Shown here: piece after piece, positions 12,860 to 21,319 of the stretch | How positions within the stretch are numbered: the stretch's first letter is position 1 | How the letters are laid out: the number at the start of each line of letters is the position of its first letter | From: an uncultured Nostocoides sp. | GTDB taxonomy: Bacteria; Actinomycetota; Actinomycetes; Actinomycetales; Dermatophilaceae | Direction of reading: 5' to 3' | DNA length: 27,918 nt | Assembly: GCA_936931335.1 (NCBI GenBank) | Contig: CAKZIH010000011.1 | Location: 1 to 27,918, forward strand | The notes under the pieces: generated by a model | What the model was told of the DNA's origin: nothing | Seen by the model: only the letters and a program-made list of their open reading frames with translations | Databases searched by the model: none | Program-made: the position numbers and the translations under genes

Positions 12860-13861
12860 TCAGACGATCGAGTATTCGAATAGGGTCTTGTTATGTCCGA
12901 CGGCTTGGTACAGGGAGACAAACTTCTCATGGAAGCTGTACGCCTTCGCCTTCTCAGACTTCCAAACATCATCGCGACTAACGAGGCGGAACAAGTCGTC
13001 TTTCGACTTGTTCATAAACGTCAGATATTCGTCGTACGCTTCCAACACCGTCGCGGCAGCCTCTGCAGCCCGGCCATCGGTTGTCGTGAGATGTTCCAAA
13101 CGAGCAACGGGCGATCGTCGCAGGACGATCTCACAGCCTTGTCGGGGGACGATTCCCTCTGGACTAGAAATATCGAGCAATCCAACGACCGGCGTGTACG
13201 CAGCCATTACCCTCGCGAATCTCAATTTTAGGTTCGCAACCCGTCGCTCTGCGGGGGCGTGGGCCGTATACGCATCCACGACTGTGAAGGGATTGAAGCG
13301 TTCAAAGTTCAGACACAAAACACCCCACCATCGGCGTATGTCATTGAGAAGCATGACCGGGCGAAAGTCCGCCTGCGGATCTTGAGGCGCCCAATATCGA
13401 TTCAGTACGCCTTCCCATGCATCTCGGTGGGCAGCCTCGTTCGTCAACGGCTTGGAATTGATCAGAAGCAACATCCTTGCGGTAAAGAGGTTGCGCGCAT
13501 CGTCTTGCGGATCACCTATCAGGCGAACAAGGTCCTGCATGCTGAGCGTACGTATAAACTCGCCGCCACGTGAGAAGGGCCGAAAATCTCCATCTCGGCG
13601 CACGTTGTCGAGTCGAGCAACGAGTTGTGATGTCTCAACATAGTTGAGTCGTTCCTCTTTACTGGTTAACTCGTCAACCACGAATAGATCGAGATCGCTA
13701 CCCTCTGTCGCTTCTTCTCGAGCCATGGATCCCGTGACGTAGATGCATGTTCTGGAGGCTAGGTCGAGCTGATCGAACTCTGAGGAGGCCAGCAGGGCAA
13801 GCGCTTCCCAGCGCTGGCGCGTGTACTCGCGCCGCCTGTCGATCTCAGCGAGGTCCGCCAT
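12860..13861 (-). CDS. nucleotidyltransferase-fold protein (DNA polymerase beta-like superfamily)
   Basis: 333 residues from the ATG at 13861, preceded by a strong AAGGAGG; the longer frame to 13939 lacks such support. The catalytic signature is CIYVTGSMAREEATEGSDLD (39-58), then LFVVDE: Gly44-Ser45, then Asp56 and Asp58 binding two metals. A third acid probably lies in the strand near DNVRRDGDFRPF (85-96). A helical domain follows (VMLLNDIRRWWGVLCLNFER), a pattern I have seen in stand-alone nucleotidyltransferases of accessory regions. The family can attach nucleotides to proteins, tRNA or small molecules, or make nucleotide signals; which applies is unclear. It is first in an operon with a coiled-coil protein and a 2H phosphoesterase. 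GC counted in two 60-base lines of this region is 53% and 57%, against 77% in a sampled line of the TniQ gene at 16741, suggesting separate acquisition. Confidence 0.85.
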   Translation of the reverse strand: MADLAEIDRRREYTRQRWEALALLASSEFDQLDLASRTCIYVTGSMAREEATEGSDLDLFVVDELTSKEERLNYVETSQLVARLDNVRRDGDFRPFSRGGEFIRTLSMQDLVRLIGDPQDDARNLFTARMLLLINSKPLTNEAAHRDAWEGVLNRYWAPQDPQADFRPVMLLNDIRRWWGVLCLNFERFNPFTVVDAYTAHAPAERRVANLKLRFARVMAAYTPVVGLLDISSPEGIVPRQGCEIVLRRSPVARLEHLTTTDGRAAEAAATVLEAYDEYLTFMNKSKDDLFRLVSRDDVWKSEKAKAYSFHEKFVSLYQAVGHNKTLFEYSIV

Positions 13862-13948
13862 CGATCGCCTCCTTCCTACATGACTGAGACTAGGGGAGCC
13901 CACCGACAGCGTCTCGAGAACGAGCCGCCCAGGATGCAACCGAGACCA

Positions 13949-15598
13949 TCATGCCCGCTTGTGGAGGGCGTAGGCGAGCTCGAACTGCTGCCGCTCGTCG
14001 AGGGAGTCGGCGAATTGGCGGTAGTGGTGGCGGTCTTTGGCGGTCGGCTTCTTGCCGCGCCAGGCGGGTGAGAGGTCGAGGTGGGCGTGGGCGACGTGGA
14101 CCCACTGCCAGGTCAGGCCGTAGACCCAGCTGCTGTAGTGGGTGCCGGGGCGGAACTGGCGGGCCCATTCTTCGAACCAGCGGGTCATCAGGACGCGGTG
14201 ATGGATCTTGGCTTCGGTGGCGCGGTAGTCGCGTCGGCGCGTGTCTTCGACGGCCCGGACGATCCTGGCCTGCCACTCATCGGCAGTGACGAGCATGGTC
14301 GCGGAGCAGGCGCGGGCGCAGCGCACGCCCATCGTGCCGGGCATGTTGAGTGCTTCCGCGGCGGCCTTCCACGACTTCACGTCGGGGTGGAGCCGCGCCA
14401 GGGACAGGGACGCGAACGCCCTCACGGTGTCTTCGCCGGAGTCGAACGCGCCTTGCAGGTGCTCGAGGTACTGGGCATGCGGGATGACTTGGGGGATGAC
14501 GAGCAGGTTGATCGGCATACGGCCTCTCTTGTGGGTGTCGAGGTGGTGGGTCAGGCGTCGGTGCGGTGCGCGGGCGGCCATGACGAGCCGGGTCAGGGTC
14601 GGGGTCATGACGGTGCGGTCGGCGAGCCAGCCGAGCGGGCCGTCGTTGGTGGTGGGTGTGAGCTCGGTCCACGGCGTCAGTGCGGCCGCCGCCTCGTCGA
14701 GGTCCGGCGCGGTGAGTATGCCGTCGGCGGCCGCCATGGCTGCGCCCCGCAGGCTGGGACTGGCTGGTGGGCGCATGCCCCAGCGAGGTCCACGGTCCGC
14801 GGTCCGCGCGGACGCCTCCGACTCCAGCGCTGTCGCCCAGGGCGCGAGCTGCTCGGCGCCGGGTTGTCCGGCGAGGTGGAGCAGGAGCGTGGACAGGTGG
14901 CGCAGGTCGGTCAGGTAAGCCTCGGCCGGCGACGGCTGTCCGAGGACCTCGAGGGGTTCGCCGGTGAGGGCGGTGTCGACGCGGGTCTGCAGGGCGACGA
15001 CGTCGCTTCTGGCCGGCATGGCTGCGATGGTCGTGAGGTCGTGTTGGCACTGTCGCGTGGGGCCGGCGCCGAGCGGGTTCCCGCACACCGGGCTGGCGCC
15101 GACGCGGCGCAGGTGGGAGTGGCGTTGGTCGCGGAACGGCCGCTGGCAGGCTGGGCACTGCGCGACGAGGAGGCTCTGGTGGCGGGTGCAGGCGGTGACG
15201 ATGAGGAGTCGCCACGCGCTCTGCCAGGTGCCGGTGTTGGCGAGGCAGGTCGGGCAGATCTGGGTGCCGTGGGCGGGGGTCCAGCCACGGGCAGCAACCT
15301 GCCGGTAGGAGTACGGGTCGTTCGGGTCGAGACCGGTGAGGTCGAGGGCGGTGCCGTCGAACGCGGTGAGGGTGGCGGCATACACGTGCTGTTCGTCGAC
15401 GCGCGCGAGGGCCGCGAGCCGAGTGATCGTCTGTGGTGACGGCGCGAGGGTGAGGTACCGGGTACCGGCCCGTCCACGACCGGTCGCGCCGAGGAGCTGG
15501 GCTGTGGTCAGGCCGTTGGCGTCGGCGAGGTGCTCGAGCCAGGACTCGATCGACTCACCCGGGCGGGGTGTCACCGACACCGGCAGGACCGCGGTCAT
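13949..15598 (-). CDS. TniQ-family target-selection protein, second copy (TniQ-2)
   Basis: 549 residues. The TniQ N-terminal signature is clear: PVSVTPRPGESIESWLEHLA, then DANGL (about 6-30). A zinc ribbon follows: ICPTCLANTGTWQSAW... with HQSLLVAQCPACQRPF, that is CxxC (about 114-117) and CxxC (about 149-152). The C-terminal half is helical with a basic tail and may bind DNA. TniQ/TnsD proteins recruit the TnsC-TnsB machinery to a chosen target. This copy differs greatly from TniQ-1, so the two probably serve different target pathways, as TnsD and other TniQ proteins do in Tn7 relatives. It is the only gene in the operon with its own leader: 127 bases separate it from the gene before, including a stable hairpin (15625-15661). 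The ATG at 15598 has no clear Shine-Dalgarno. Confidence 0.9.
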   Translation of the reverse strand: MTAVLPVSVTPRPGESIESWLEHLADANGLTTAQLLGATGRGRAGTRYLTLAPSPQTITRLAALARVDEQHVYAATLTAFDGTALDLTGLDPNDPYSYRQVAARGWTPAHGTQICPTCLANTGTWQSAWRLLIVTACTRHQSLLVAQCPACQRPFRDQRHSHLRRVGASPVCGNPLGAGPTRQCQHDLTTIAAMPARSDVVALQTRVDTALTGEPLEVLGQPSPAEAYLTDLRHLSTLLLHLAGQPGAEQLAPWATALESEASARTADRGPRWGMRPPASPSLRGAAMAAADGILTAPDLDEAAAALTPWTELTPTTNDGPLGWLADRTVMTPTLTRLVMAARAPHRRLTHHLDTHKRGRMPINLLVIPQVIPHAQYLEHLQGAFDSGEDTVRAFASLSLARLHPDVKSWKAAAEALNMPGTMGVRCARACSATMLVTADEWQARIVRAVEDTRRRDYRATEAKIHHRVLMTRWFEEWARQFRPGTHYSSWVYGLTWQWVHVAHAHLDLSPAWRGKKPTAKDRHHYRQFADSLDERQQFELAYALHKRA

Positions 15599-15624
15599 GG
15601 CGCGTCTGGGGGTGGTGTGCGCAA

Positions 15625-15661
15625 CCCCCAGGCCCGGTCGTCCGGCAGGAGATCCTGGGGG
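15625..15661 (-). other. stem-loop in the leader of TniQ-2
   Basis: CCCCCAGG (15625-15632) pairs with CCTGGGGG (15654-15661), and the loop has a further CCGG/CCGG pair. It lies 27 bases before the TniQ-2 start in the only real gap of the operon. No T-run follows, so it is not a plain terminator; it could attenuate or shield the start. Confidence 0.45.
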
Positions 15662-15725
15662 TCACTTCCCGGTCCCTCGCAAGGGCGGGCGTCAACAGGC
15701 AGCCTACGTGGCGCGGCGTGACGTC

Positions 15726-16145
15726 TCATCTCGTTTGCTCGTGTGCTGTTGTCAGCGCCGCGCGCAGGAGCGTGGAGACATCGTGAGGGCAGCTGGGCTT
15801 GCGGGCTTCGACTGCCTTGATGACGCGTCGACCTTCGTCGAGGACCCACCCCAGTTCATCTCCGTCAATGGTCGCGACGCGGTGGGGACGATGGCCCGTA
15901 CCGCTGAGAGCGCTGTCGATGCCGTCGACCAGGCCCGGGAAGAGCGGGCTGTCGAGATAGACGACGGTGTCGGGCAGGTCACCGCTGCTCAGCAGGTCTC
16001 GTGCCAGCGCCGGGACGTCTTCGGCGGTGTCTGCGACGTCGGCACTGACCACGACACGGTGGTCGACGTCGAGGACAAGCACCACGGGAACGTGGGAGTT
16101 GTCGACGAGTCGGATGAAGCCGGGGTAGACGTGCCAGGTGCTCAT
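15726..16145 (-). CDS. hypothetical protein of the Tn7-like operon
   Basis: 139 residues from the ATG at 16145, which overlaps the stop of the WhiB-like gene (ATGA); the longer frame upstream is a shadow of that gene. The sequence begins MSTWHVYPGFIRLVDNSHVP, then VVLVLDVDHRVVVSADVADT, with alternating hydrophobic strands followed by helices and a short His-rich end. Residues VVYLDSPLFPGLVDGIDSAL suggest a compact alpha/beta fold. No catalytic motif, membrane helix or cysteine cluster is visible. Its position between the WhiB-like gene and TniQ-2 suggests an accessory of transposition or its control, possibly a partner of the WhiB-like protein. No family recognised. Confidence 0.75.
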   Translation of the reverse strand: MSTWHVYPGFIRLVDNSHVPVVLVLDVDHRVVVSADVADTAEDVPALARDLLSSGDLPDTVVYLDSPLFPGLVDGIDSALSGTGHRPHRVATIDGDELGWVLDEGRRVIKAVEARKPSCPHDVSTLLRAALTTAHEQTR

Positions 16146-16522
16146 GCGGTCCTCCGCTGTCCTGGGTGTCGTTGGCGGGCGAGGTCGGGGCGGCCGTCGC
16201 GGTAGCCCTGCCCCGCGGCGATCCCGGTGTAGCTGGAGAGCTCGGCGAGGTCGGCGCACTCGGCCGTGATCAGGCAGCCCGCGCAGACCGCAACAGGTTC
16301 AGCCAGGGTGGCGAGTCGGGCAGCGCGGGTGAGAGTGGCGGCATACGCGGCCTCCCACCGAGCCCACTGTTTGGTGAGGTCTTTGCAGGCACCGTCGGCC
16401 AGGGACCAGGCGGCGTCACGGGCGAGAACTTCGCGGCTGATGCCTCTCACCGGGCCACCCGCAACGACTGCGCTCGTGCGCCCACGCAGATCATTGATAG
16501 TGGGATTCCTGCTCTCTCTCAT
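16142..16522 (-). CDS. WhiB-like (Wbl) [4Fe-4S] cluster protein inside the transposition operon
   Basis: 126 residues from the ATG at 16522, which overlaps the TniQ-1 stop (ATGA). Four cysteines follow the Wbl rule: Cys46, then VCAGCLITAEC with Cys80, Cys83 and Cys89 (C-x33-C-x2-C-x5-C). About 10 residues later SSYTGIAAGQGYRDG stands where Wbl proteins have their glycine turn (G-V/I-W-G-G), here without the Trp, followed by a basic tail (ARQRHPGQRR). Wbl proteins are actinobacterial; their iron-sulphur cluster senses O2 or NO, and many bind the principal sigma factor. The long first spacing and weak glycine turn make this a divergent member. Inside the operon it might sense redox or couple transposition to transcription. 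Function is inferred. Confidence 0.75.
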   Translation of the reverse strand: MRESRNPTINDLRGRTSAVVAGGPVRGISREVLARDAAWSLADGACKDLTKQWARWEAAYAATLTRAARLATLAEPVAVCAGCLITAECADLAELSSYTGIAAGQGYRDGRPDLARQRHPGQRRTA

Positions 16523-18042
16523 CCGTACGTCCTGGTGATAGCCGCCCACGTGGCCTGGGTCGCGGGGATGGTGATGATGTCGGCGTCGGCGAGCAGCTGC
16601 TGCCCGGTCTCGGCGAGGACAAGGCGGGTCTCGGGGTCGATCGCGGCGTCGAAGGTACGCACGTGCCGGTCGGCGATGAACGGGCGCGGGCTGGTGAACG
16701 CCGGCCCGTGCGTGAGCCGCGTCCAGACCCACGCCAACGCCAGTTCGCGCCCGGGGTGCCCGTCGATCTCGGGTAGCCGGTCGGTGGCGAGGGGCAGCCG
16801 CGGAAGGCGGGTGACCGGACGGAGGGTGTCGCGGCGACGCTTGTAGTCCACCAGCCCGGCGTCGACGAGAGCGTCGACGGCATCGGTGAGGCGGGCGGCG
16901 TCGAGGTCGTGGATGCCGCGGCCGAGGCGTATGCCGTCCAGCAGCAGGCTGGCGTCGTCGTCGGTGGTGCCGAAGGCGTGGCACGCGCGGGCTGAGGACG
17001 TCGCGCCGTCATGGACGTGGGTGAGCAGCATGTGCAGCGCGATCGCGGCCTGCCAGCGGGTGCGCCACACGGCCGGGTCGGGCAGGCCGTCCTCGCCGGG
17101 CGCGGGCAGCAGCGCGGGGACGTGGTCTGGCCGTGTGCCGTGCCGCCTCACCTGGTGACCTAGCTGGGTGACGAGCCACTGGAGGCGGCGGGCGTCGTCG
17201 TGGTTGAAGCCGGCCAGGATCGGCTCGGTCTTCGGCGGCGGTGGTGGACGTTTGGGCAGGTAGCGGCCGGCGTTGGGGACGTGCTGTGGCGGGACGGTCA
17301 TCGTGCACCCGCGGCGGCGACGTTGTGCGCCTTCGCGGAGCAGGCGGTCCCGGTGGTAGCCCGAGTGCAAGGCGGGTGCGGCCGTGGACAGGATGACGGC
17401 CACTGTTCTTGGGTCCGGGCTCGGAAACACACCCCACCGGCGAGCCGCCGCCACGTCGAGCGCCGGCAGGCCGCAGGGGCGGTCGGGCCACTGGTCGTCG
17501 ATGGTATGAGCCACGACGGCGCACACCCGGCGCAAGGCACCGAGCCGGAGACGGGCCGACTGATGGACGACCGACGCCTCAGCCAGCGACGTGAGCTCGC
17601 CGACCAAGTCCACCAGCCGCGGCGAGGGCACAGTCGCCGGCTCGGTCAGGGACCCGGCCGGGACCAACAGCAGATGGCAGTCACGGCAAACAGGCGAGAG
17701 GGCGGTCTGCCAGAGCAGCTCTCGGCGACCGGTCAGGGCGGTGCAGCGCGGGCACACCCATTCGACGCTGAAGTGCAGACGCCAGCCTCCCCGGTGCGTC
17801 TTTCCGCGACCGCGGACGGTCGGCGGGTAGCGGTCCATCGTCAGGCGCGATGTGACCGTGGCGTCGAGGCCGGCGAGGGCTGCGACGATGTGCAGCTCGT
17901 CGGCTGGGACGTCAATGTCGCGGCGGTGACGGTCGATGGCCATGCCCCGGGGGAGTCCGTTCGCGTCGGCCAGCCGGACGGCATACGACCTCAGCGGTTC
18001 GCCCGGGAGTGGTTCAGGTCGGACGGGCCACGCGAGGGTCAT
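16519..18042 (-). CDS. TniQ-family target-selection protein, first copy (TniQ-1)
   Basis: 507 residues from the ATG at 18042, overlapping the TnsC stop by ATGA. The TniQ opening is PVRPEPLPGEPLRSYAVRLA then DANGL (about 6-30). The zinc ribbon is WVCPRCTALTG with SPVCRDCHLLLVPAG (CxxC and CxxC about 18 residues apart, near 96-120). A low-complexity proline run (KRPPPPPKTEP) near residue 265 links to a helical C-terminal half containing LLLDGIRLGRGIHDLDAARL, a region that looks like a winged helix. As the TniQ gene directly behind TnsC it is the likely main target adaptor: TniQ binds the end of the TnsC filament and directs insertion. Little similarity to TniQ-2 is visible outside the shared motifs. 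Confidence 0.9.
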   Translation of the reverse strand: MTLAWPVRPEPLPGEPLRSYAVRLADANGLPRGMAIDRHRRDIDVPADELHIVAALAGLDATVTSRLTMDRYPPTVRGRGKTHRGGWRLHFSVEWVCPRCTALTGRRELLWQTALSPVCRDCHLLLVPAGSLTEPATVPSPRLVDLVGELTSLAEASVVHQSARLRLGALRRVCAVVAHTIDDQWPDRPCGLPALDVAAARRWGVFPSPDPRTVAVILSTAAPALHSGYHRDRLLREGAQRRRRGCTMTVPPQHVPNAGRYLPKRPPPPPKTEPILAGFNHDDARRLQWLVTQLGHQVRRHGTRPDHVPALLPAPGEDGLPDPAVWRTRWQAAIALHMLLTHVHDGATSSARACHAFGTTDDDASLLLDGIRLGRGIHDLDAARLTDAVDALVDAGLVDYKRRRDTLRPVTRLPRLPLATDRLPEIDGHPGRELALAWVWTRLTHGPAFTSPRPFIADRHVRTFDAAIDPETRLVLAETGQQLLADADIITIPATQATWAAITRTYG

Positions 18043-19112
18043 GACACGGTCGCTTTGACGCGCCGCCGCCGAGAGGGCGGTGTGGGTGGTTGACGAAGCT
18101 CGGCCTCGCCGGCCATGGCTCGGGCCGACAGCGGGATGCTGTCGAGGTGAGCGGTGGTGATGGTGTCCGATCCGTCGTCGAAGGCGGCGAGGAGGGCCTC
18201 GGTTAGGAGCAGCGCGGTGTCGCCGACGTAGCCCTGGGTGCGTCGCCAGATGTGGCCCGCATGTTGCACGCTGAAGATGCCGGCGGGGGCGCAGTCGAAG
18301 TAGGGCAGCAGGACGGCTTCGGCGTCTTTGAGGAAGCGTTGCCAGGTGCGGCGATCATCCTCGGTAGCCAAGGGGTAGGCGCCGAGGGTGAGGCGTTCGA
18401 GGCGCGAGTTGATCTGGGGGTCCAGGTAGAGGGGTGACTCGTGCAGGTCGGCGCCGACGAGGATCAATGTGCCGCCGAGTTCACCGAGCTCTGTGTTGAG
18501 GTATTTGAGGAAGTCGAGCATGTCCCGGGAGTCCTTGTTGGACACGTCGAGGAAGTGGCTGTCGTCGATGATGAGCAGCCGGACGCCGTGTTGCCGGAAT
18601 GCGTGGATGACGCGGGTGGTGGTGACCCGGACGAGGCCTTCGCTGGGGTAGCCCATCGTCAGCAGCAGGGTGGCCAGCACGTCGCGGATCTTCGAGGCGG
18701 CCCGCAGGGTGATGTAGACCTGTGGGATCCAGTCGGCGGTGACGCCAGGTTCGGGGTTCCACGTCGGGCGGGGATCCGCGCAGGCCGGACCGAGGAGATC
18801 TCGGTATGCCGCTTGGGCCCAGTCCTTGACGAACGTGGACTTGCCGACGGCGAAGGAGGCGCTGACCGAACCGATGGCCTTGGCGCCCGGTGGGCGGAGA
18901 CGGTTGCGGTCGACCAGACGGGTCAGTTGGTGCTCCGCGCGCTGGGCGAGAACGGAGGGGAGCACCAGTCCGGTGAGCCCGCTGGTCAGTTCGTCCCAGT
19001 ACGTGTCCTGGGCTACCTCGGACATGGTGTCGAACGTGTCGACCGGGATGGGCGTGGGCAGCGACTTGAGTGGGGTGGTGGCTTGCTGGTGCCACAGCCG
19101 AGCGTCCATCAC
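18039..19112 (-). CDS. TnsC/TniB-type AAA+ ATPase
   Basis: 357 residues from the GTG at 19112, overlapping the TnsB stop (GTGA); an ATG follows directly. Walker A is read in GSVSASFAVGKSTFVKDW (about 81-98): the GKST core is intact but the first glycine of GxxxxGK is Ala. Walker B is VRLLIIDDSHFLD (about 175-187). Sensor/arginine region: LILVGADLHESPL and INSRLERLTLGAY. The protein matches the ATPase that forms filaments on target DNA, activates the TnsB transposase and, in Tn7, gives target immunity. A basic C-terminal tail (PPSRRRRVKATVS) may contact TniQ or DNA. The gene is undamaged, in contrast with TnsB just upstream. Confidence 0.92.
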   Translation of the reverse strand: MMDARLWHQQATTPLKSLPTPIPVDTFDTMSEVAQDTYWDELTSGLTGLVLPSVLAQRAEHQLTRLVDRNRLRPPGAKAIGSVSASFAVGKSTFVKDWAQAAYRDLLGPACADPRPTWNPEPGVTADWIPQVYITLRAASKIRDVLATLLLTMGYPSEGLVRVTTTRVIHAFRQHGVRLLIIDDSHFLDVSNKDSRDMLDFLKYLNTELGELGGTLILVGADLHESPLYLDPQINSRLERLTLGAYPLATEDDRRTWQRFLKDAEAVLLPYFDCAPAGIFSVQHAGHIWRRTQGYVGDTALLLTEALLAAFDDGSDTITTAHLDSIPLSARAMAGEAELRQPPTPPSRRRRVKATVS

Positions 19113-21319
19113 TGTGCCTCTGCGTCGTAGTCCGGGAAGGGCGCGTCGTAGTCGATGACCAAGGGCTCGGCGTCGCCAGTGTCATCGGTGTCGTCGCCGG
19201 CCGTCGCGGTCCGCTGGCGCAGGGGTCGCACCACAGTTGCCTGCTCGTCGACGAGTTCACGGGCGGCTTCGGCCTCGGCGTGGTCGATCTGGGCCTGGTC
19301 GTGGCGGACGGCGGCGCGGATCAGCTTGGCTCGCCATTCCTCGTCAGTGGGAGCGGTGGTGAGTTCGGTGATCGCGGTGATGATCTCGCGGGCGACGTTG
19401 CGGCGGGACACCACGCCGTTGCCGCCACGGGCCTTGATGAGCTTGCGGGCGGCGTCCACGACGACGTCGGTCAGTGGGGCATCAATGAGATGGGCGTCGC
19501 GCCACTCGAGCTGGTAGATGCGGTCGTCCAGCCGGCTGCGGTGCCAGATCCGGGTGCGGTCTCGCGGGTCGTAGAGGAAGGGAACCTTGGCGTCCTTGGC
19601 GCGGTACGTGCCGGGTCGGACGCCGCGGATCTCGTCGAGGATGTCGCCGTCGTAGGTCAGGCCGCGGAACTCGATGCCGCCGTTGCCGGGGGTCAGCCAC
19701 TTCTCGGGCAGGAGGCTAAAAATGAGGTCAGGGTGCTGGGGGACGAGCAACCGGCCGGTGATGTTCATGAGCATGTCGTGTCGCTCGATCGGGGTGAAGT
19801 TGCCGTCCTCGACGCCGGGAATCTTCACGCCTTCGTGTCGATCGCGGTGATACGAGACGCCGACAAAGCGGTGCAAGTGCTGCTGCAACTCACGCCACGA
19901 ACCGAGCGGCTCATATCCCACCCAGCCGACGAACCGTCCCCGTTCATAAACGGCGCGGCCTTTAAAGCCGGCGCCGTTGCGGAACGACTGGTATGCCGCC
20001 TGGAGACGGTCGTGCCAACGCTCCACAATGTTGTTGTCCAATGGGCGCCCAGGTCTGCTCGGCATGAAGTCGACGGCCCCAGTCGCGGAGCAAGGCCAGG
20101 ACAGGTTCGCTGAGGAAGATCTTGCCGTTGTCGGCACTCAACGAGACGATCGCGATGCCGGGCTTGACGTGGCGACCCTGAACTTCGCGGCTGGTGCGGA
20201 CGCGGCTGGAGTGCGCGGTGATGGGGTCGTCGCCGAAGTCGAGGCTGGCCAAGATGCCGCACCAGCGGAAGTCGTCGATCGTCGTGCCCTCGACGACCAT
20301 GGAGAAGGGCCGGATTGCGTCATACAAGGCGAGGGCGACCTCGAGGGAGTTCGCGGACTGAGGCACCACTCGGCATGCGACGACGACCCGGGTGGGGATC
20401 GAGATGATCGTAATGATCTCGACCTAGTAGACGCGCTCGTACACGTCGTCCCAGACAAGGTTGTCGCAGCGGGTCACGTCGACGGCGAAGTGCCCAGGGT
20501 GCGTCGCGGGGTAGTTGGAGCGGGCGGCGTTCTTCCGGATCGAGGCGGTCTTGTGCTGCTTGGTGGTCCGACCGAGCGCAGCGAAGCGCGTGGACAAGTA
20601 CTGCTGGGTGATCCGCTGTGGGAGGTCGATGTCATCGATCCCCTCTTGCTTGAGCCGGACCAGGATACGTCGCTCAATCTCGACCAGGCTGACCCTGCTC
20701 TTGGTGCCGTCGAAGGCTGCGAGCTCCTCGTCGACCATCCGCACGAATCGCGGGTCGATGACCTCGAAGCCTTGCCGTCCCTTGGTCTTGCGCCCGTCGA
20801 CCAGCCCACGGAGGCCATCGCGCTGAAACGCCTTGATCCAGTCGCGGATCGTGTTCGGGGACACGCGTTCTTGATGATCTCGCCGGCGAGCACCCGACGG
20901 ACTCTCGTCCGGTCCACGCCCTACTCGAACGTCAGCTGTCGGGCCATCGCCTCGATGCGTTGGGTCAGGCTCGCGTCGAAGCCCTCACCGAATGGATAGA
21001 ACGGCTCGCCCTCGCGGGCCATGAGCGGGTGACCGTCGCGATAGCCCGTGAGCACCTCGAACACGACCTCGAGCTTCAGTCGCACCTCCATCTTGATCTC
21101 GGGCGAGAGGCTGTTCCACCACGGCTGGATCGACAGATGGATGGCGTCGAGGCCGTCCTCGCCGATGCCGGTGACGGCAAGCTGATCCGCGCGAACGAAG
21201 TGGTTGTCGCCCAGTGCGTCCTTCACCGTCGCACCGTGTCGGCCGACCTCGACGACGACGGCGGGACCGAACGACATCAGCACTCGAGCGCCCTCGAACA
21301 ACTCAACGGCCTTACTCAC
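19109..21319 (-). pseudogene. TnsB-type Mu-family DDE transposase, broken by two TAG codons and two frameshifts
   Basis: The gene starts at a GTG (21319) overlapping the TnsA stop (GTGA): MSKAVELFEGARVLMSFG and so on. The frame stops at TAG (20921-20923, after ARQLTFE) but continues in frame (DRTRVRRVLAGEIIKN). Near 20870 it shifts by one base to SPNTIRDWIKAFQRDGLRGL (helix-turn-helix). The first catalytic Asp is in HFAVDVTRCDNLVWDD. A second TAG follows at 20424-20426 (DDVYERVY, stop, VEIITIIS). The second Asp is in SLSADNGKIFLSEP. Near 20070 one extra base shifts to VDFMPSRPGRPLDNNIVERW, which carries the Glu. The rest, to 19109, is the Mu transposase C-terminal domain. Rejoined length is about 736 residues, normal for the family. 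As written it makes no full-length transposase. Both stops are TAG, but two frameshifts argue for decay rather than readthrough. Confidence 0.88.

Noticed and set aside
14081..15439. A 452-codon plus-strand open frame over TniQ-2
   Set aside because: Gly/Val/Arg-rich sequence typical of an antisense frame in high-GC DNA; the opposite strand encodes a clear TniQ protein.
15940..15965. A TGTCGAGAT match inside the hypothetical gene at 15726-16145, similar to the 22-bp repeat core
   Set aside because: Only nine bases match, it is inside a coding region, and none of the rest of the 22-bp repeat is present; probably chance.
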